Assembly: GCA_028693285.1 (NCBI GenBank)
Contig: JAQUVQ010000012.1
Location: forward strand, 1 to 55,689
Direction: 5' to 3'
Origin: Smithellaceae bacterium
GTDB taxonomy: Bacteria; Desulfobacterota; Syntrophia; Syntrophales; Smithellaceae
DNA length: 55,689 nucleotides
Shown: positions 1 through 9,995 of the stretch, piece by piece
Numbering within the stretch: position 1 is the first letter of the stretch
How the letters are laid out: each line of letters opens with the position of its first letter
Notes under the pieces: generated by a model
What the model was told of the DNA's origin: nothing
The model's input: only the letters and a program-made list of their open reading frames with translations
The model's database searches: none
Position numbers and translations under genes: made by a program

Positions 1-1224
1 CGCGCTCCTCTCGGCGGCGCACTCACCGCCATTGAAATCCTCTACAAGGAAGACATGGAAACGGAAGCCCTCGTGCCCACGGTGGTGAGTTCGATTACCG
101 CCTATATCATCTTTACCTATTTTTTCGGCAACGCGCCGATTTTTTTCTTTCCGGAATACACGTTTTCCAATCCCCGCGAGCTGATTTTTTATATCCTTCT
201 GGGTCTGATTTGTGTGCCGGCCGGGATTTTTTTCATCAAGGTATTTTACGCGGTACGCGAGCGCATTTTTCAGCCTCTGAAGATCCCCCTCTATGTCAAG
301 CCGGCGCTGGGCGGCCTGGCGGTGGGCTGCATCGGCCTTTTTTTCCCGCAGGTTTATGGTGACGGCTGGGGGTGGATACAACTGGCCATCCTGGGCAAAC
401 TCGGCATCGGAATCATGATGGCGATCGCGTTGGCCAAAATCATCGCCACCAGTTTTACGATATCGTCGGGCGGTTCCGGCGGTGTCTTCGGCCCGACACT
501 GTTTATCGGGGGAATGATCGGCGGGGCTGTGGGGTATTCCGCCCATTATTTTTATCCAAATATCGTGGCGCAGCCGGAAGCCTTTGTGGTTGTGGGCATG
601 GCGTCGTTCTTTGCGGGGGTGGCCAGCGCGCCCATCGGAACACTTTTGATGTGTTCGGAGATGACCCGGGGATATGGCCTTATCGCGCCTCTGATGCTGG
701 TGTCCATCATTGCCATTCTTTTTACACGACAGCATTCCATCTATGCAAGGCAGGTTCAAAGCAAGCGCGAGTCGCCCGCGCACACGGCGGATTTCACGGT
801 GAATCTTTTTGCCGAAACCCGGGTGAGAGACTTTTACAAGCCGGAAAAAGTTACGCCGGTGCGCAAAACCACGTCCTACGGCCAGCTCAAGAAAATCTTT
901 TCCGCTTCCCGCATCGAATGCTTTCCCGTTTATGACGAGAACGACGCGCTGATCGGCTCCGTCAACTGGGATCATGCGCGAACGATTGTCTTTGAGGAAG
1001 GCCTGGAGGATCTGATCATCGCCGAAGATATGATGAGTCCCGTTCGAACGGTGACGCCGGAGGATAATTTTTACGACGCGTTCATGAAGTTCATGGAAAC
1101 GAACGCTGAGGAACTCCTGGTGGTGAGCCCCGACGACGGCAACATTGTGCTGGGCGTGCTTCGCCACGACGATTTGATTGCCGCTTATTCCGCGGAACTC
1201 AACCGGCGGAAAAACAGCGGGTGA
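1..1224 (+). CDS. ClC-family chloride channel/antiporter with C-terminal CBS pair (5' partial)
   Basis: The reading frame is open from base 1, so the N-terminal half of the gene lies outside the window. What remains is a polytopic membrane domain with the ClC signature GGVFGP (the GxFxP ion-binding loop) about 175 codons in, followed by further hydrophobic helices. A soluble C-terminal part of about 120 residues has two CBS repeats (DFYKPEKVTPV... and MMSPVRTVTPEDN...). ClC proteins move chloride, often in exchange for protons, across the inner membrane, and CBS pairs usually sense adenine nucleotides. The gene is convergent with pilR, with 18 bases between them. Whether this is a channel or an exchanger cannot be decided because the gating glutamate region is missing. 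Confidence 0.9.
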   Translation, partial: RAPLGGALTAIEILYKEDMETEALVPTVVSSITAYIIFTYFFGNAPIFFFPEYTFSNPRELIFYILLGLICVPAGIFFIKVFYAVRERIFQPLKIPLYVKPALGGLAVGCIGLFFPQVYGDGWGWIQLAILGKLGIGIMMAIALAKIIATSFTISSGGSGGVFGPTLFIGGMIGGAVGYSAHYFYPNIVAQPEAFVVVGMASFFAGVASAPIGTLLMCSEMTRGYGLIAPLMLVSIIAILFTRQHSIYARQVQSKRESPAHTADFTVNLFAETRVRDFYKPEKVTPVRKTTSYGQLKKIFSASRIECFPVYDENDALIGSVNWDHARTIVFEEGLEDLIIAEDMMSPVRTVTPEDNFYDAFMKFMETNAEELLVVSPDDGNIVLGVLRHDDLIAAYSAELNRRKNSG

Positions 1225-1242
1225 GCGAAGAGCGTTCTTTTT

Positions 1243-2607
1243 CTACTCAATGCCCAGCTTTTCGATGCGGTATTTTAAGGAATCGCTGGTGACGCCCAGC
1301 AGATCCGCCGCTTTGGTTTTGATGCCCCTGGTCTTCTGCAGCGCCTTTTCGATCGCCCGTTTCTCAATTCGGTTCATCTCTTCGTTCAGATCGATTCCCC
1401 CGTCGGGAATGGACAAATCGATCGAGACTCCCGGCGCGTCCGCGTCCGTCGTCAGCACCAGATTTTCGGGCAGGATGATATTGGAGGTCTCCATCGCCAC
1501 GCCCCGTTCGATGATGTTTTCCAGTTCGCGGATATTTCCGGGAAAGGGATATTCCATCAGCAGCTCCATGGCGTAAGAGGAAATCGTCCGCACTTCCTTG
1601 CCGAAATCGCGCGCGTATTTTTCAATGAAATGCCGGGTCAGAAGCGGAATGTCCTCCTTCCTTTCGCGAAGCGGCGGCATGTGAATCGGAATGACGTTGA
1701 GGCGAAAATACAAATCTTCGCGGAAAGATCCACGGGCAACCTTCTCCTTCAGATTCTGATTGGTGGCGGAGATGATGCGCACGTCCACCGTGATGTCCTT
1801 GTCCCCCCCGATGCGGCGAAAGGTCTTCTGCTGCACGACCCTCAGAAGCTTCACCTGCAGAACGGGCGGAAGCTCCCCGATCTCGTCGAGAAAAACGGTT
1901 CCGCCCCGGGCCAGTTCAAACAGGCCCGCCCGGTCGCCGTAAGCGCCGGTGAAGGACCCCTTCATGTAGCCGAACAGCTCGCTTTCCAGCAGGTTTTCCG
2001 GTATCCCGCCGCTGTTGATGGCCATGAACGGCATCGGGGCGCGGGAGGAGTTTTCGTGAATGGCGCGGGCGACCAGTTCCTTGCCCGTCCCGCTTTCCCC
2101 CAGAATCAGGATATTGGCGGGCGTATCGGCCACCTTGCGAATGGTCGAAAAAACCTTGGCCATCTCCCGGCTGGCCCCGATCATGCCGCAAAACGAGGTT
2201 TCCGCCGGCGGATTTTTTTTCGGCGTCTGGGCCTCGCCCGGCGATCCCTGCTGCAACAGGGCCTGCCGGACGATCTTCTTCAGCTCGTCGATGTTGCCGC
2301 TTTTTTCCACGTAGTCATACGCGCCTTCCTTCATGGCATTGACGGCCGTCTCGCCGGAAGCGTAGGCGGTGATGAGGATCACAACGGTTTCCGGCCGCTG
2401 CTCCTTGATGGTCTTCAGAAATTCGATGCCGTCGATCTTCGGCATCTTCAGGTCGGTGATCACCAGGTCAAAGGCGGTTTTGCGGCACAGGCTGATCGCC
2501 TTTTCGGGCTTGCCGGCGCAGGTGACGTCATAGCCTTCCTTGGTCAGCATAATTTCCATGAACTCTCTCATCCCCTGATCATCATCCAAAACCAGAATTT
2601 TCGCCAT
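1243..2607 (-). CDS. pilR: Sigma-54-dependent response regulator, PilR/NtrC type
   Basis: 454 residues in the classic NtrC layout. The receiver domain (about 1-120) has phospho-acceptor Asp52 in the motif VITDLKMP. The AAA+ ATPase has Walker A GESGTGKE at 170-177 and the sigma-54 contact loop GSFTGA at 217-222. The C-terminal Fis-type helix-turn-helix ends at the last residue. It should activate sigma-54 promoters after phosphorylation by the kinase encoded 18 bases upstream. The PilR assignment rests on that partner, which has a PilS-like six-helix membrane sensor; no pilin gene is visible in the window. Another NtrC-class regulator with a different regulon is the main alternative. Confidence 0.85.
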   Translation of the reverse strand: MAKILVLDDDQGMREFMEIMLTKEGYDVTCAGKPEKAISLCRKTAFDLVITDLKMPKIDGIEFLKTIKEQRPETVVILITAYASGETAVNAMKEGAYDYVEKSGNIDELKKIVRQALLQQGSPGEAQTPKKNPPAETSFCGMIGASREMAKVFSTIRKVADTPANILILGESGTGKELVARAIHENSSRAPMPFMAINSGGIPENLLESELFGYMKGSFTGAYGDRAGLFELARGGTVFLDEIGELPPVLQVKLLRVVQQKTFRRIGGDKDITVDVRIISATNQNLKEKVARGSFREDLYFRLNVIPIHMPPLRERKEDIPLLTRHFIEKYARDFGKEVRTISSYAMELLMEYPFPGNIRELENIIERGVAMETSNIILPENLVLTTDADAPGVSIDLSIPDGGIDLNEEMNRIEKRAIEKALQKTRGIKTKAADLLGVTSDSLKYRIEKLGIE

Positions 2608-2625
2608 GCTTGCGCTCCTTTGATC

Positions 2626-4284
2626 TTATCGGCAGGGCAGCCATACCGTGATTGCGGTTCCCTCATTGACACTGCTTCGTATCGTGATCCTGCCGCCGTA
2701 GCCGTCAACGATGCGGCTGACAATCGCCAGACCCAGCCCCGTGCCCCGCTCCTTGTTGGTGAAGAACGGTTCCAAAACCTTTTTCATGTCTTTTTCTTCA
2801 ATGCCGCATCCGTCGTCCGTTACCTTGATTTCGGCATAGTCCCTTTTGTCTTCCAGGCGCACGGTCCGGATTTCAAGATCGATCCTGCCCTTCCCTTCCA
2901 TGGACTGCAGGGCGTTGGTCAGCATGTTTTGCAGGATCTGACGAACCTGCTCTTCGTTGGCCAGCGCCTGAGGGTCTCCGGAAATTCTTTTCTCCAGCTG
3001 AATGCCTTCCCTCCAGTCGGCGGACAATTTCATGCTATCCACCACTTCTTCGGCAACATCATTCACCCGGACGAACTGCTTGGCTTCCGGCACGGGACGG
3101 GCCAGCAGAAGAAAATCCCTCACGAAACTTTCCAGGCGGTCCTTGCCCCTCAGAATGATCTGCATCAGCCTCTTGTTCGTCTCGTCCAGGTTCGGGGTCT
3201 GCGCCATCAGCTGGATCGAGCCGGTAATCGACGCCAGAGGATTTCTCATTTCGTGGGCGAGGCCGGCGGCCATTTCGCCGATCAGCGCGAGCCTTCTGCT
3301 TTTCTCGAGATTTTCCTCCATGCGCCGAATCTCCGTCATGTCCTGAAAAATCAGAATATGGCCGATCTGCCCGCTGTTCTTGTCTTTCAGGGGGGAAAGC
3401 GCGTATCCCAGATAGATCGGCACACCCTTTTGGCTGTTGATTTTTATTTCACCCTTGGGCTTCATCTGCGGGCCGTCGCCGTTGGAAAACAGAGGGGCAA
3501 AGGCGGGAAATACATCCTCGATCTGCCGGTTCTCCACGGATCGAAGCGGATGGCCGGTTATTTTTTCGGCGGACCGGTTGAATGTTTTGATCCGGCCCTG
3601 CAGCGTGGTCGTCAGAATGCCGGTATCCACCGATTCGATGATGCTGCGAAAAAGAAGGTCCAACTGGTCAAAAGCCGATTCTTTTTCCGCAAGCAGGGAC
3701 CGGGCCTTTTTTTCCTGCTCGACTACGAAGCTGGCCAGAAACGCGAGGATGTAAAACGACAGAATGTGGACGGCGATCCGAATGAAAACATCCCCCGCCT
3801 CCAGCGTGTAATCCCGGCCGGTCGCGTAAAAAGTGGGGATGACGCCGAAATATTCAAGATCCAGCACCAGCCCGTAGGCGATGCTGCAGACCGACGCGAA
3901 GATCAGGGCGCCCCGGCGCCCCAGAAAAATGGCGGCGTAAATGATGACCAGTGTGTACAGAAGCGAGTAGTTGCTGCCGATGCTGCCGGTCAGGTACACC
4001 AGAAACGAAACCAGCACGATATCCGCGGCAAGCTGGAAGTAGATGTTGATCTGAAAATACTTTTTTTTTCTTAAAAGCAGTGTATAAACGACGGACAGGA
4101 TGTATATCGCGACGATGACGGCGTAAATGGCGTGCAGCATATCCCGGGAGATGAAAATGATCGATTTGACGGTGCCCAGAAACAGGGTCACCAGCAGAAA
4201 AGCGGAGAGGATGACCACCCTGCTTACGATCAGCAGCTTGAGCCTTCGCCAGGTTCTCTCGTCATATTGCATCGGTTGCCGCAT
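2626..4284 (-). CDS. pilS: Membrane sensor histidine kinase, PilS type
   Basis: 552 residues. Residues about 15-190 contain six hydrophobic helices with almost no periplasmic loops, the arrangement seen in PilS. A PAS domain follows (about 205-320), then a HisKA helix with the phosphorylated His344 in LAHEMRNPLAS, and a HATPase domain with an N box (NMLTNAL), a G1 box (DDGCGIEE) and a G2 box (GTGLGLAI). The gene precedes and is probably co-transcribed with the response regulator. In characterised systems PilS senses pilin in the membrane and drives PilR, which activates pilA. Here the signal is unknown because the pilus genes lie elsewhere. Confidence 0.85.
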   Translation of the reverse strand: MRQPMQYDERTWRRLKLLIVSRVVILSAFLLVTLFLGTVKSIIFISRDMLHAIYAVIVAIYILSVVYTLLLRKKKYFQINIYFQLAADIVLVSFLVYLTGSIGSNYSLLYTLVIIYAAIFLGRRGALIFASVCSIAYGLVLDLEYFGVIPTFYATGRDYTLEAGDVFIRIAVHILSFYILAFLASFVVEQEKKARSLLAEKESAFDQLDLLFRSIIESVDTGILTTTLQGRIKTFNRSAEKITGHPLRSVENRQIEDVFPAFAPLFSNGDGPQMKPKGEIKINSQKGVPIYLGYALSPLKDKNSGQIGHILIFQDMTEIRRMEENLEKSRRLALIGEMAAGLAHEMRNPLASITGSIQLMAQTPNLDETNKRLMQIILRGKDRLESFVRDFLLLARPVPEAKQFVRVNDVAEEVVDSMKLSADWREGIQLEKRISGDPQALANEEQVRQILQNMLTNALQSMEGKGRIDLEIRTVRLEDKRDYAEIKVTDDGCGIEEKDMKKVLEPFFTNKERGTGLGLAIVSRIVDGYGGRITIRSSVNEGTAITVWLPCR

Positions 4285-4329
4285 AAACTGTTCCGTGGTT
4301 CTTCCGCGTGAGTATTTTGAGCTGCTTTT

Positions 4330-4358
4330 ATAATATTTTGCGTTTTTTAGCCAATCAA
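4330..4358 (-). promoter_or_regulatory. Candidate sigma-70 promoter for pilS-pilR
   Basis: Read on the minus strand: TTGATT (4358-4353), a 17-base spacer, then TATTAT (4335-4330), about 45 bases before the pilS start. The spacing and both hexamers fit a housekeeping promoter. It sits in the divergent pilS/comEC gap; I saw no comparable pair facing comEC. Confidence 0.5.
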
Positions 4359-4391
4359 TTGAACGCTTCCCGCTGAGAGGTCCTGTTCCCC

Positions 4392-6914
4392 ATGCGCAGA
4401 CCTTTATGGTACCCGCTGGCCGCCCTGATGGCCGGCATCTGGATCGGCGAGGGCATCTCTCCGGCCCCCGCCGTTTTGCCGGTCTGCATGCTGCCGGTCC
4501 TGACGCTCCTGCTGGTGAGCGTCAGTCGCCGCTGGAATAGAGCAGCCTTTCTTCTGCTGCTGGCCCTGATGCTGACGGCCGGAATGCTGAATATCCAACG
4601 GCAGCCCTTTCTTGCCGGTCAGGACCGGCATATTCTCCATTCGGCCGGTCAGGGAAAAACGACTCTGGAAGGCATCGTTCTTTCCACCGAACAGGCGCTT
4701 CCCGAGAGAAACACGCTGATCGTGGATTGCCGGAGAGTCCTTCGCGACAGCACCGCCGTACCCGCAACGGGGAAAATTCGTCTGGCCATACCGCCGGACC
4801 TTTCGTTTCAATACGGTGATTTCATCCGTGTTCATACAAAAATCAGGGAAATTCAGAGTTTTCACAATCCCGGAAGCTTCGATTACGAGCGGGTCCAGAA
4901 CCGCCGCGGCATTTATGTTGCCGGATATGTCTCCGACCGGGCAGGCATTGTTCTGATCCGCCCGGGCGCCGCCGGCGGCCTCAGGCTGAAGCTGGAGCGC
5001 TTCCGTCTGCGTCTGAAGCGCCTGATTGAAGCCCGCGCCCCTTCCCCGCAGAGGGAAATTCTGCAGGCGCTGACGATCGGCAATCAAAAATCCATTCCGC
5101 AGAATGTGCGCGACGATTTCGCGAAAACCGGAACCTCCCATATTCTGTCCATTTCCGGCCTGCATGTCGGCATCGTCGCGGCATCGGCTTTTTTCCTGAT
5201 CCTTATCGCCCTTAAATCCTCGGAATATCTGATGCTGAAATTCAACATCATCAAGGCGGCGACGGGAGCAGCCATGGTTCCGGTCCTGATCTACGCGCTG
5301 GTCGCCGGAATGGGAACCCCCGTCCTTCGCTCCGCGCTCATGACGCTGGCCTTTCTGGCCGCGCTTCTGATCGGGCGGTCCAAGGACCTCTACAACATCC
5401 TTGCCGGCGCGGCGCTGCTCATCCTGATCGTTCTGCCCGAAGCGCTTTTCGAGATTTCTTTTCAACTTTCTTTCAGCGCGGTTTTCGCAATTCTTTACGC
5501 GGTTGACAAGCTGGGCAACCGGCGGGCGCCCCTCCCCTCATCGACGCCCCGCTGGATTTCGGCGGGCATCGGCCGGCTGTACCTCTTCCTTCTGGTCTCC
5601 GTTGCGGCCACGCTGGGAACCCTGCCGATCATCGTTTTCTACTTCAACCGCGTTTCGGCCGTGACGCTCATCGCCAATCTGGTTGCGGTTCCCCTGCTGG
5701 GCATCCTGGCGCTCATTCCCGCCATGCTGTTCATTCTGACGTCGCTCATCTCGGAGGCGCTTGCCGGTTTTTTCATATCCGTCTCGTCCTTTTTCACCGG
5801 CATCGCCGTCAGGATCATCGAAGAACTGGCGTCGCTACCCTGGTCCTCCTTCAGCTTCGTAAAACCCAACGTCATGGAAATAGCGCTTTTTTATCTTTTT
5901 CTCTACTTCCTGGTCCAGGCCCTGTCGTCCGGCAGCGGGAAGGACCATTCGACGCGCCGGCCGATCCTGATGCGAACCGGCCTTATGATCTGCGTTGCAC
6001 TGATTCTTGCCGATGCCGCTTTCCTTGTCCTGAAGGACCGTTATTCCACCCATCTGAAAATCACGGCGATCGATGTCGGCCAGGGCTCATCGACGCTTCT
6101 TCAGCTTCCCCGGGGCGTCAACATGCTCATTGACGGCGGAGGCTTTCACGACAGCTCGTTCGACATGGGCCGGGCCGTGATCGCCCCTTTCCTTTACGCC
6201 AAAAGGATACGAAAAGTCGATATCGCCGTGCTGACGCATCCTCACCCCGATCACCTTCAGGGTCTGATTTATATTCTCAACAACTTTGACGTCCGGGAAG
6301 TGTGGTGCACCGGCCTCACAGCCGACGATGATCTTTACCGGCTGTGGAAAAACACCATCTCCGGACGCGGCGTAAAGGTCAGAAACCTGTCGGCGCAATC
6401 GCCGCCCGTGAATCTTTCCGGCGTAAACTTCCGGTTCCTGTGGCCCCCGCTTCCTCCGGACCCGGTCGGCCGAGCCCTGTCCTATGAGGATACCAATGAC
6501 GCATCCCTGGTCATGAAAATCACCTACGGCACCCGGCGTTTTCTCATCACGGGCGACATCTCCGCGTCCGTTGAGGCGCGCCTGATCGCATCCGGGGAAG
6601 ACCTCAAAAGCGACGTCCTTTTCGTGCCGCATCACGGTTCCGCCACATCCAGTTCGCCTCGCTTTGTCCGCGCCGTGTCCTGCCGCTGGGCCGTCGTCAG
6701 CGCGGGGAAAAACAACGTCTTTCGCCACCCCCACACCGCCGTTCTGGAGCGCTACCGGTCCGCCGGCGCCGGGATCTTCCGCATGGACCGGGACGGCGCC
6801 GTGTCCATCGATTCCGACGGGCGGGCCCTTTCCATCACCCCGTGGATCAAAAGGCCGGAGCCTGAACCCGCCGGCCGCCGGGCCCTGAATATTTCATTGC
6901 CAATGCCCGGTTGA
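4392..6914 (+). CDS. comEC: ComEC/Rec2 DNA-uptake channel protein
   Basis: 840 residues with the three expected parts. The N-terminal OB-like DUF4131 domain covers about 25-200. The central Competence domain (about 225-510) has many membrane helices and includes SISGLHVG. The C-terminal metallo-beta-lactamase-like domain has the metal motif THPHPDHLQG, a GDIS motif and the later HHGSATSSS. ComEC imports single-stranded DNA across the inner membrane, and the lactamase-like domain is thought to degrade the non-transported strand. The length is typical of the full three-domain form. A GAGAGG ribosome site lies about 10 bases before the ATG. It is followed closely by hisS. Confidence 0.93.
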   Translation: MRRPLWYPLAALMAGIWIGEGISPAPAVLPVCMLPVLTLLLVSVSRRWNRAAFLLLLALMLTAGMLNIQRQPFLAGQDRHILHSAGQGKTTLEGIVLSTEQALPERNTLIVDCRRVLRDSTAVPATGKIRLAIPPDLSFQYGDFIRVHTKIREIQSFHNPGSFDYERVQNRRGIYVAGYVSDRAGIVLIRPGAAGGLRLKLERFRLRLKRLIEARAPSPQREILQALTIGNQKSIPQNVRDDFAKTGTSHILSISGLHVGIVAASAFFLILIALKSSEYLMLKFNIIKAATGAAMVPVLIYALVAGMGTPVLRSALMTLAFLAALLIGRSKDLYNILAGAALLILIVLPEALFEISFQLSFSAVFAILYAVDKLGNRRAPLPSSTPRWISAGIGRLYLFLLVSVAATLGTLPIIVFYFNRVSAVTLIANLVAVPLLGILALIPAMLFILTSLISEALAGFFISVSSFFTGIAVRIIEELASLPWSSFSFVKPNVMEIALFYLFLYFLVQALSSGSGKDHSTRRPILMRTGLMICVALILADAAFLVLKDRYSTHLKITAIDVGQGSSTLLQLPRGVNMLIDGGGFHDSSFDMGRAVIAPFLYAKRIRKVDIAVLTHPHPDHLQGLIYILNNFDVREVWCTGLTADDDLYRLWKNTISGRGVKVRNLSAQSPPVNLSGVNFRFLWPPLPPDPVGRALSYEDTNDASLVMKITYGTRRFLITGDISASVEARLIASGEDLKSDVLFVPHHGSATSSSPRFVRAVSCRWAVVSAGKNNVFRHPHTAVLERYRSAGAGIFRMDRDGAVSIDSDGRALSITPWIKRPEPEPAGRRALNISLPMPG

Positions 6915-6951
6915 TATGCTAGAAGCATCTGATTTATTTTGGAATATAACT

Positions 6952-8226
6952 ATGGAAAAAATTACGGCCGTTAAAGGCATAAAAGACGTCCTCCCCGGCG
7001 ATTCACCCGTCTGGCACCGGTTGGAGCTTGCGGCCCGCCGGGTTTTCGAATGCTTCGGCTTTTGCGAAATCCGCGTTCCGATTATGGAAAAAACGTCGCT
7101 GTTTCAGCGAAGCATCGGGGAGGCAACCGACATTGTCGAAAAGGAAATGTACACGTTTCGCGACCGCGACGACGAACTTTTGACGCTGCGCCCGGAAGCC
7201 ACGGCATCCGTCATTCGGGCCTACATCGAGCATAATCTCTCTGCCTCCGATCCCGTCACCCGGCTTTATACCATGGGCCCCATGTTCCGCCGCGAGCGTC
7301 CGCAGAAGGGGCGATTCCGCCAGTTTCACCAGATTGACGCGGAGCTCTTCGGGGACGACAGCCCCGCCGCCGACGCGGAAGTCATCTTCATGCTGATGCA
7401 CTTCCTGCAAACCCTGGGCATCGGAAAACTGTCTCTGGAAATCAATTCCCTGGGCTGCAAAGCCTGCCGTCCGGTCTTTTCCGGGGCGGTGGTCGATTAT
7501 CTGAAAGGCCGGGAAAGTTCCCTGTGCCCCGACTGCCAGAGACGCATTCACACCAACCCGCTGCGCGTCTTTGACTGCAAGGTGGAATCCTGCGGCGAGG
7601 TGATTGACGGCGCTCCCCGCATTTTGGACTTCCTGTGCGCGGACTGTTCGGAGCATTTTTCCCGGGTCAAAAGCTATCTGTCTGACCTGAATCTGCCCTA
7701 TGAAATCAACCCGCGAATGGTGCGCGGTCTGGATTACTATACCCGAACGGCTTTTGAGGTGAAATCCGGCGGGCTTGGCGCGCAGAATTCGCTCGCGGGC
7801 GGGGGCCGCTATGACGGCCTGGTCCAATTTCTGGGGGGCCCCGACATCGCCGGCATCGGGTTCGGCATCGGAATGGAAAGGCTGATCGCCTGCCTTCCGC
7901 CCGACGACCGGAATCCTTATGCGGCGGAAATCTTTATTGCCGCCCTGGGGGAGCGCGCGCAGAAAATCGCTTTTACTCTGACGCAGGAACTGCGCCGAAG
8001 GGGAATTTGCGCGGCCATGGATTATTCCGGCAAAAGCCTGAAAAGTCAGATGAAGCGCGCGGACAAGCTCCACAGCGCCTACACGCTGATCTTCGGGGAC
8101 AGGGAAATCGAGGAAAACTGCGCCGAACTGCGCGACATGAACACGAAAAATCAGCAACGTCTGCCGCTGGACCAGCTTCTGGAAGCGGTTACGGATATTT
8201 TAAAAAGAGAGGTAAAGGTTTTGTGA
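6952..8226 (+). CDS. hisS: Histidyl-tRNA synthetase
   Basis: 424 residues from the ATG that gives the usual N-terminus [17 protein letters not shown]. An in-frame ATG at 6916 would add twelve residues that do not resemble the family, so I rejected it. Class II motifs are visible: the [15 protein letters not shown] region of motif 2, and the histidine-specific [12 protein letters not shown] and GGGRYDGLV. It charges tRNA-His in the cytoplasm. A cysteine-containing insertion (CKAC, CPDC, CADC) around residues 170-240 resembles the zinc-ribbon-like insert of many bacterial HisRS. The stop overlaps the aspS start. Confidence 0.95.
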   Translation: MEKITAVKGIKDVLPGDSPVWHRLELAARRVFECFGFCEIRVPIMEKTSLFQRSIGEATDIVEKEMYTFRDRDDELLTLRPEATASVIRAYIEHNLSASDPVTRLYTMGPMFRRERPQKGRFRQFHQIDAELFGDDSPAADAEVIFMLMHFLQTLGIGKLSLEINSLGCKACRPVFSGAVVDYLKGRESSLCPDCQRRIHTNPLRVFDCKVESCGEVIDGAPRILDFLCADCSEHFSRVKSYLSDLNLPYEINPRMVRGLDYYTRTAFEVKSGGLGAQNSLAGGGRYDGLVQFLGGPDIAGIGFGIGMERLIACLPPDDRNPYAAEIFIAALGERAQKIAFTLTQELRRRGICAAMDYSGKSLKSQMKRADKLHSAYTLIFGDREIEENCAELRDMNTKNQQRLPLDQLLEAVTDILKREVKVL

Positions 8227-9995
8227 GTCGTTTTATTGTGAAAGAAAAAAGAACCCATTACTGCGGAAGCGTAACCGTCGCCGATGAAGGCAACGAAATT
8301 GTTTTAATGGGTTGGGTGCACCGGCGGCGCGATCACGGCGGCGTCATTTTTGTCGATTTGCGCGACCGCGAAGGCATCGTTCAGGTCGTTTTTCAGCCCG
8401 ACGCGGGAGAAGCCGTCCACGGAGAAGCGCACAAGATACGCAGCGAGTACGTTCTGGCCGTGAAAGGCACAGTGCGCAGAAGGCCGGAGGGCATGGATAA
8501 CCCGGCGCTGCCCACCGGGCAGGTGGAAGTCGTCATTTCCGAACTGGAAATCCTGAATGAATCCAAAACGCCGCCCTTCTCGTTTGACGATGAAGACATC
8601 TCAGAAAATGTCCGGCTGAAATACCGCTATCTGGATTTGCGCCGCCCGGCCATTCAAAAGAACCTTTTTTTGCGAAGCAGACTGGCCATTGCCACGCGGC
8701 AGTATTTCAATGACCACGGATTCATCGAAGTGGAAACGCCCTTTCTGACCAAGAGCACGCCGGAAGGCGCGAGGGACTACCTTGTGCCCAGCCGCATCTC
8801 CAAAGGCATGTTTTACGCGCTCCCCCAGTCTCCGCAGATTTTCAAGCAACTGCTGATGGTTTCCGGGTTCGACCGTTATTTCCAGATTGTCAAATGCTTC
8901 CGCGATGAGGATTTGCGCGCCGACCGCCAGCCGGAATTCACGCAGATCGATGTGGAGATGTCCTTTATTTCGGAAGAAGACATTCTGCAAATGATGGAAG
9001 GGCTGATGGCGGCGATTTTCAAAACCTGCATGCACATCGACCTGCCTCTTCCTTTTCCACGGCTGACCTTTGCCGAGGCCGTCAGCCGTTACGGCAAAGA
9101 CAACCCCGATGTGCGCTTCGGCATGGAGATCACGGACCTCACGTCCATCGTCAAAGATTCGGGCTTCAAGCTGTTTGCCGAGGTCGTCGCCTCCGGAGGC
9201 GTCGTCAAAGCCGTCAAAGCCGAGCAGGCTTCTTCTCTTTCCCGGAAAGACCTCGACTCTCTGTCGGATTTCGTGGCGGTTTACGGCGCCAGGGGACTGG
9301 CCTGGGCCAGGATCAATGCCGCCGACTGGACCTCTCCCATCTTCAAGTTTTTAAAGCCTGAAGAGTCGGCCGCTATCGCCCGGGCTATGAATGCCAGAGA
9401 AGGCGACATCCTCTTTTTTGTCGCGGACTCGCCCAAAACAGCCTGCGACGCCCTGGGCAATCTGCGTCTGCACCTGGGCAAAAAGCTGAACCGGATCAAC
9501 CCGGAAGCGCTGGCCTTTACCTGGGTCACGGAGTTTCCGCTAATGGAATATTCGGAGTCGGAAAAGAGGTTTGTCTCCACGCATCATCCCTTCACCTCGC
9601 CGTTTCTGGAAGACATCCCGCTCATGAGCACCGATCCCGGAAAGGTGCGGGCCCGGGCCTATGACCTGGTGCTCAACGGCTCCGAGATCGGCGGGGGCAG
9701 CATCCGCATCCACCGCAAGAACGTGCAGGCGCAGGTGTTCAGCGCGCTGGGCCTCAGCGACGAAGAAGCGAAGTTGAAATTCGGATTTCTGCTCGACGCC
9801 CTCGAGTACGGGGCGCCGCCGCACGGAGGACTGGCGTTCGGTCTGGACCGGCTTGTGATGATCATGACGGGGGCGGAATCGATCCGCGACGTCATCGCCT
9901 TTCCGAAAACGCAAAAGGCCGCGGACCTGATGTCCGACGCCCCTTCCCGGGTGAGCATTGAACAGCTGATGGAATTGTCGCTGAAGATTGTTTAA
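8223..9995 (+). CDS. aspS: Aspartyl-tRNA synthetase, probably the non-discriminating (Asp/Asn) form
   Basis: 590 residues from a GTG that overlaps the hisS stop as GTGA; an AGAGAGG ribosome site lies about 8 bases upstream. Order: OB-fold anticodon domain (about 10-115), class II catalytic core, an inserted GAD domain around 300-420, and core motif 3 ([12 protein letters not shown]). It charges tRNA-Asp. The anticodon-domain motif reads HRRRDHGG, the form known from non-discriminating enzymes such as that of Pseudomonas aeruginosa, where E. coli has NRRRDLGS. This suggests it also makes Asp-tRNA-Asn, to be amidated by GatCAB. The gene converges with the next one, overlapping by four bases. 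Confidence 0.95.
   Translation: MSRFIVKEKRTHYCGSVTVADEGNEIVLMGWVHRRRDHGGVIFVDLRDREGIVQVVFQPDAGEAVHGEAHKIRSEYVLAVKGTVRRRPEGMDNPALPTGQVEVVISELEILNESKTPPFSFDDEDISENVRLKYRYLDLRRPAIQKNLFLRSRLAIATRQYFNDHGFIEVETPFLTKSTPEGARDYLVPSRISKGMFYALPQSPQIFKQLLMVSGFDRYFQIVKCFRDEDLRADRQPEFTQIDVEMSFISEEDILQMMEGLMAAIFKTCMHIDLPLPFPRLTFAEAVSRYGKDNPDVRFGMEITDLTSIVKDSGFKLFAEVVASGGVVKAVKAEQASSLSRKDLDSLSDFVAVYGARGLAWARINAADWTSPIFKFLKPEESAAIARAMNAREGDILFFVADSPKTACDALGNLRLHLGKKLNRINPEALAFTWVTEFPLMEYSESEKRFVSTHHPFTSPFLEDIPLMSTDPGKVRARAYDLVLNGSEIGGGSIRIHRKNVQAQVFSALGLSDEEAKLKFGFLLDALEYGAPPHGGLAFGLDRLVMIMTGAESIRDVIAFPKTQKAADLMSDAPSRVSIEQLMELSLKIV

Noticed and set aside
1630..4074. 814-codon open frame on the + strand
   Set aside because: It lies opposite pilR and pilS in GC-rich DNA; the translation has no recognisable domain and the minus-strand genes have full motif sets.
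6916..6951. Upstream start for hisS
   Set aside because: The twelve extra residues do not match the family, whose usual N-terminus begins at 6952.
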